This document shows, in pieces, positions 59,590-64,000 of a DNA stretch of 64,000 nucleotides. Within the stretch, counting starts at the first letter, position 1, and every line of letters begins with the position of its first letter. The translations under genes and the position numbers were made by a program. Under the pieces are notes generated by a model that worked only from the letters and a program-made list of their open reading frames with translations, was not told where the DNA came from and did not search any database. Source of the stretch: Lepus europaeus (lineage: Eukaryota; Chordata; Mammalia; Lagomorpha; Leporidae); assembly GCF_033115175.1 (NCBI RefSeq), contig NC_084850.1:114652828-114716827 (forward strand). The letters are read 5' to 3'.

Positions 59590-59680
59590 CCCATCAGAAA
59601 TGTGAGGATTAATGAAATAATATATGTGAAAGCAGTTTATAAGCTGTGAAATGCTACAAAAATAAGGAATTGCTATTGAA
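59590..59680 (-). mobile_element. MIR fragment, minus
   Basis: Reads catcagaaatgtgaggatta, atgaaataatatatgtgaaa, gcagtttataagctgtgaaa, tgctacaaaaataaggaatt, i.e. the reversed MIR core with the 'gaggattaaatga' and 'gtaaagcgct' landmarks. Confidence 0.7.
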
Positions 59681-60255
59681 TTGTTGTTTCTATAGATGTA
59701 AAATATGTAGGATATATAAGCATGCACAAAGTATTTCATAAGTGTCCTTTAGATTTCATAAGAAATTAAATGGGGTTGGGCACAAACTCTATTCATGACC
59801 AAATCTGTGTGAGAGTTTACATAGTTAATATATGTTTCTGTACATTACATACATACATATGAATTTGCATTCAAATAGTCTACCTCCACATGATATAAAA
59901 CTGAGCCAATACTTTTTGTGTGATAAAAATTGAAGTGTTTCAAACTCAGAGAATGTACCTTATGCAAACCCATAGACAACCTATCTAGTTTGTTGGTTTT
60001 ATAAACAATGATTTCCCAGCCTCAGCATTTCTCCCTGAAATCTAGCTCCAGTTGCCATAGCAGTGACTTGTTAATCTAGTTTCCTTTTCTTGCCTCTATC
60101 ACTTCCTCACTTCCTCACTTGGGGTATCATCTCCCAATATGTGTCTTTTAAAATTTTTGTCCTATGATCTGCTTCCAGTAGAGCTCTATCAGTATTTTTC
60201 TTTGTGACCTAGAGAAAATTCTAGATTTCATTTTCATTTTTATCAGACTGGAATA
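59681..60255. other. Unassigned DNA
   Basis: About 570 bp; nothing recognised. Confidence 0.5.
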
Positions 60256-60651
60256 AATGGGGGCGGCATTGCAGCACAGCTGCTTAAGTCACTGCTTATG
60301 ATGCCAGCATCCCATATTGTAGTACCATTTGGAGTCTGGGCTTCTCTGCTTCCAATTCAGCTCGCCAGTAGTGTGCATGGGAAGGCAGGCCCAAGTGGTT
60401 GGACTTCTGCCACTCATGTGGGAAACCCTGTTTCAGGCTCCAGCTTTGGCCTGGTCCCATCTTGGCTATTGCAGCCATTTTGGAGTGAACCTTTAGATGA
60501 AAAGATGAAAGATCTCTTTCCCTCTCCCTCTCCCTCTCCCTCTCCCTCTCCCTCTCCCTCTCCCTCTCCCTCTCTCTCTCCCTCCTTCTTCCTCCCTCCT
60601 CCCTTTTAGTCAGTCTGCCTTTCAAATAAATAAAATAAATCTTTAAAAAAA
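60256..60651 (+). mobile_element. CSINE (older), plus, with expanded hexanucleotide
   Basis: Head gggggcggcattgcagcaca, diverged body, then a (CCCTCT)n expansion in place of the usual (CT)n, and tail ctttcaaataaataaaataa. Flanks tggaataaa / tgaaataaa may be the remains of a TSD. Confidence 0.88.
60519..60570. repeat. (CCCTCT)n hexanucleotide array
   Basis: About nine near-perfect ccctct units inside the SINE's pyrimidine region. Ser/Pro and Arg/Glu repeat ORFs over it are artefacts. Confidence 0.93.
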
Positions 60652-62825
60652 ATTGAAATAAACTAACTGGTATCTACTGCCATAGGTAATTCTAAAACCG
60701 TAATTGTTGGGATACCCAGGATTTGCCAAAAGTTATCAAATATATGGCTATGCTTGATTAGATAACTGAGAAGGTGAAACAATCATTTTTATTAAGGTAC
60801 ATTTATAGCACAACTGTTTTCAGAAGACCACAGTATCAAGTTAAAGGTCATACTACTGTGCAACAGAAGGAAGAATACTAGGTTATAACTGAAAATCCCA
60901 GTGCAAATTAAATACCCCAAAATTAGAGTTGCAGACAGTCATGGTCTCTTCAAAATGTTCTATTCATATAAGCAATAAATTTGACATGGGCCAAGTTGAG
61001 AAAGAACGGTTGGTTGTTAATTTCTATTTCAAAAGAATGCCAAAAAGAACAATCACCAGCTTCCTTTACTAATCGATTCACTTTGGAAAATATGACTGAA
61101 TTCTTGCCTAAATCTGCCTCTTAATGTTACTGAGCATTTTTAGTGAAGCAAAGTGCATTTAAAAAACATTATGACAGCAATATCTGCAGTCCCATATGCC
61201 CTTTGAGAACACCGGACCTACTCATTCAAGACGTATAGTCTGTTTGCCCTTCCCTACATCTGGGACTCAATGTTATGATAACAACCAGGATCAGGAAAAC
61301 AAAGTTTATTACAAGACTCAACATAGGAAATTAGTACTGAACATTACGGAACGTTGGATCACTTCAGTAAGTTAACAGAGAAATCAAACACTTAGGTTTT
61401 AGCACTAGTATCAGCAGATCTTCAATATCAAGGCAACATTACTTCTGCTAGAATTCACCCGGTCTGAGGACACACTAAAAGATAACAGAATATTTAAATT
61501 TAGATCATTCTAGTAGTCAACATTTTCAAAGAGATCTCTATAAAACATAAGTTTGGAAAGAATAAGAAAAATGTTGTGATTCAAATTACCTTTGATTGTG
61601 TAGAAAATGTTCCTTAGAAAAATTTGCAGAACCCATGGCAGAAATCTAAAAATATAAACTAAACTTCCAGTCTCCTAGGGGAAAATGCTTTCTCTGCATC
61701 CCTAAAGTACATATATTTCTGTGTTTTCTAAAATATCTTTGTTAAGGGAAAACTAACAAATAGGCATGGTTATTCATGAAAATTGTTTTGTGCATTCAAT
61801 GGATATCTCTATGTAAAATGATGACAGTACATAGAGCACACATTTAAAATATCATTCAGCATTATCTGCTAAAAGAAACTACATGAAACTTCATGGAAGG
61901 CTTATTTTTAGTGTCATAGATATGTGTCACATTTAAAAGCTTCTAGAACACAATGGTGCATTTGTAAGAAGAGTGGTGAAGTTTCAGTTAATTACATCAC
62001 GTTGTTCATATTCTGGCAGGACAGTTCATAAAATAAATGGCTTTAACTAGCAATCTGGAACTCTTTGACATATTATTTGAATGTCTTTTATCTTCCCAGC
62101 TGCAAATGCATTCTGGTATAGAGTTCCGGAGGAGTTCATAGAATGTCTTTACTCAAGATGATATTCAAGTTGAAAAATATATCTGAAATTTCTAGGGGTC
62201 AGTTAAACAGACACCTAGATATAACAAGTTCATCTTGACATAGGTATTCTAACTTCTCTAACTTCAATTTCGGAATAAAATATTGGCGAATGTATTTTCA
62301 TATTTGTTGAAATAAATACAGCAATGTGGATCTGGAATAAGGAAGATTGTAATAGTTTCTTTTCATTGCTTGATCATCTTCACCAGACAGTTTCCAGGCA
62401 GACTTCAAACTAACTTTTGAAGATGTTTTTAATAGAATAAAATAATGAGAAATATTTCTAGCCACCTACTCTTTCAGCCTTTAGAAGCTTAAGCTGTTCA
62501 GAGGCTTACAAAATCATGCTTCACTTCTAAAATGTCATAGTTTCCCTTTTGTTTGTTCATATGTTTTTCTATTGTTACTTATTCAAACAATGTGTACACT
62601 CTATGTTTTTAATGAGATACTATAAAATTTAAACAGTTTGCTTGTTTCACATAATATTTCAAATATATAGTTACTTATGTGTAATTTGAGTACATGCTTA
62701 TTTTCCAAAAGGGACTCTTACATGGAAATATATAAATAAAAATAATCATAAATATATAGCTTTATTCATTTATACAAAATTAAGAGTATGTGTGTGTATA
62801 TATATATCTCACCCAGATCTAAACA
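60652..62825. other. Unassigned AT-rich DNA
   Basis: 2.2 kb, the longest stretch without a recognised element. No splice-like or coding pattern stands out and all ORFs are short. A tgtgtgtgtatatatatatc run lies at 62790-62809. Confidence 0.5.
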
Positions 62826-64000
62826 TGGGGATTGGGGAGATTCCAAGGTGATAGAATAAGGAAGGAGTACACTGCTCTAATCTAGGGGAAGATAGTTAAA
62901 AGAAAAAAAAAGTGCAGAGTGCAATCGCAGGAAATTTAGGGAGAAAACTGCAGACGAAACTCCATGCAAGTTAGAGGGACACTGTGGACCTCTGTGGAGA
63001 GTGTGGAGATGCAGCACAAACACAGACACAACACAGGACTCCAGCAGTCAAGAGCCTCAGCACCAGCTTTGGAGACTGAGGTGACACCAGACTGCAGCAG
63101 CCCAAGCCACTGAAGATAAAGCTGCGGGAAGAGCCTTGTGTGAGTCTGGCTTGGAGCCATGTGGAGGACAGTGTTCCTGCCAAGCTGGAGGAAAAAAAAA
63201 TGGGGCACATTTATTTCTCCCTGACCACCCAGCACCGGTGTCCTGCAAGTAGCTGAGAGAGGGTGGGCACCATTTTGGACATATGGAAAAACTACACAAG
63301 CTTGTGTCCACATGCCCAGAAACCAGCCAAGAGGAGATGCGTGAGTCTGGTTGGGAGAATTGATAGAGGGCTAGGTGCTTGTGACTACGGGAGGCTTGTG
63401 TACTGGGACTGTGAAGACACTGTAGCTGTGTGGGAGGGTACAAGGTGTGGCTGGGTCACTGGGTGGATCCACACAGTTGAGGCTCTCCTGTCCTGGTGAG
63501 GATCATTGCTGCAGGATCCATGCTCACACTGAGGACCTCACAGATTCCTTTGTGTGGTTCTTGTGGTAGTGTGGATGAATATTGCACCCACTGGGTCTTT
63601 GGTCTCCTTGGAGGAGTGGAGATGAGTGTGAGACTATGCCAAGAAAGCTGATAAAACCTCCACTCTGATAAAAAAAAAAGAGAAGAAATTTACCATAACC
63701 AACTTGGGTGTCCCCTTGGACACTCCCCTCACAGTGGAACACTGAACAGAGCTCTCTGGCCACACCCAGAAAATGCCTCTGGGTATTAATTGAAAGAGCA
63801 GACACTAGACTAAGCAACGGAGGCATAGTCCAAAGATAAAAGCCATTAGAGAGGAATTAAAACAACAAGTATTTTCTCAAATGCTTAAAAATAAATGCAG
63901 AAATTCAAGAAACCAGAATAAGAAAGACGACATGATTCCCCCAAAGGAACACAACAACATTTCAATACTAGAATGTAAAGATGAAGACACTGAAGAAATG
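62826..64000 (+). mobile_element. Old L1 5'UTR and start of ORF1, plus (runs off the window)
   Basis: Starts near ggggagattccaaggtgata, a degraded form of the L1 start, and runs through a GC-richer 5'UTR. Near 63750 it has gagctctctggccacaccca, which matches the 5'UTR end of L1-A (sense gagctctctggcaacaccca, about 41155). From 63931 the ORF1 N-terminal equivalent (catgattcccccaaaggaac) appears, with stops. The antisense ORFs at 62936-63443 are not genes. The rest of the element lies beyond 64000. Confidence 0.75.

Noticed and set aside
60296..60625. Arg/Glu and Ser/Pro repeat ORFs on both strands
   Set aside because: Artefact of the (CCCTCT)n array within a SINE.
62936..63443. Overlapping minus-strand ORFs of 79-128 residues rich in Cys, Leu and Ser
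   Set aside because: Antisense to the L1 5'UTR; not supported by motifs.

Overview
This is a mammalian, almost certainly lagomorph (rabbit-type), intergenic window with no host protein-coding gene that I can support. The diagnosis rests on about 37 copies or fragments of a tRNA-derived SINE with an internal pol III A/B-box head, a (CT)n stretch and a short AAATAAAT-type tail (the rabbit C repeat, called CSINE here; the younger variant with a CTGCCTGTC-poly(A) end is called CSINE2), and on a lagomorph L1 family whose 3'UTR carries a G-rich run before the poly(A). This identification is from memory of repeat families, not from a database search. The longer open reading frames are pieces of L1 ORF1/ORF2 or antisense and low-complexity shadows.

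Layout. 0-13 kb: AT-rich unique DNA with scattered SINEs, a nested SINE cluster at 7.2-9.2 kb, ancient MIR, L2 and hAT fragments, and a small TIR-bearing MITE at 4.2 kb. 13-19 kb: an L1 3' end with perfect target-site duplication (TSD), purine tracts and L2. 19.2-21.8 kb: an old L1 with an inverted 5' part (twin-priming type) and a SINE inside it. 22.3-29.3 kb: a long degenerate L1M block carrying six SINEs, a 34-bp U2 snRNA 5' fragment with an 18-bp TSD, and a younger L1 at a site also used by a SINE, leaving three copies of one TSD. 29.5-34.5 kb: MER5A, MIR, an LTR-like retroposed segment with its own poly(A), and mostly unassigned DNA. 34.5-41.3 kb: an L2 split by a 6.1-kb minus-strand L1 (L1-A). 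42.4-48.1 kb: a plus-strand 5'-truncated L1 (L1-B), nearly identical to L1-A over parts of ORF2, itself split by an RPL39 retrocopy fused to an L1 3' tail and by a third, minus-strand L1. 48-60.7 kb: more SINEs, an MLT1-type LTR, older L1 pieces and an isolated L1 5'UTR. 62.8-64 kb: the 5' end of an old L1 leaving the window on the right.

Nothing here works as an operon or pathway. The history is serial L1-driven retrotransposition: L1 supplied itself, the SINEs, the RPL39 mRNA copy and the U2 fragment. TSDs and nesting give a readable insertion order. The most informative items are the RPL39/L1 chimera (about 43.4-44.0 kb), the U2 micro-insertion (about 26.0 kb), the mosaic inverted L1 pair (35-48 kb) and the poly(A)-ended LTR-like unit (about 32-32.8 kb).
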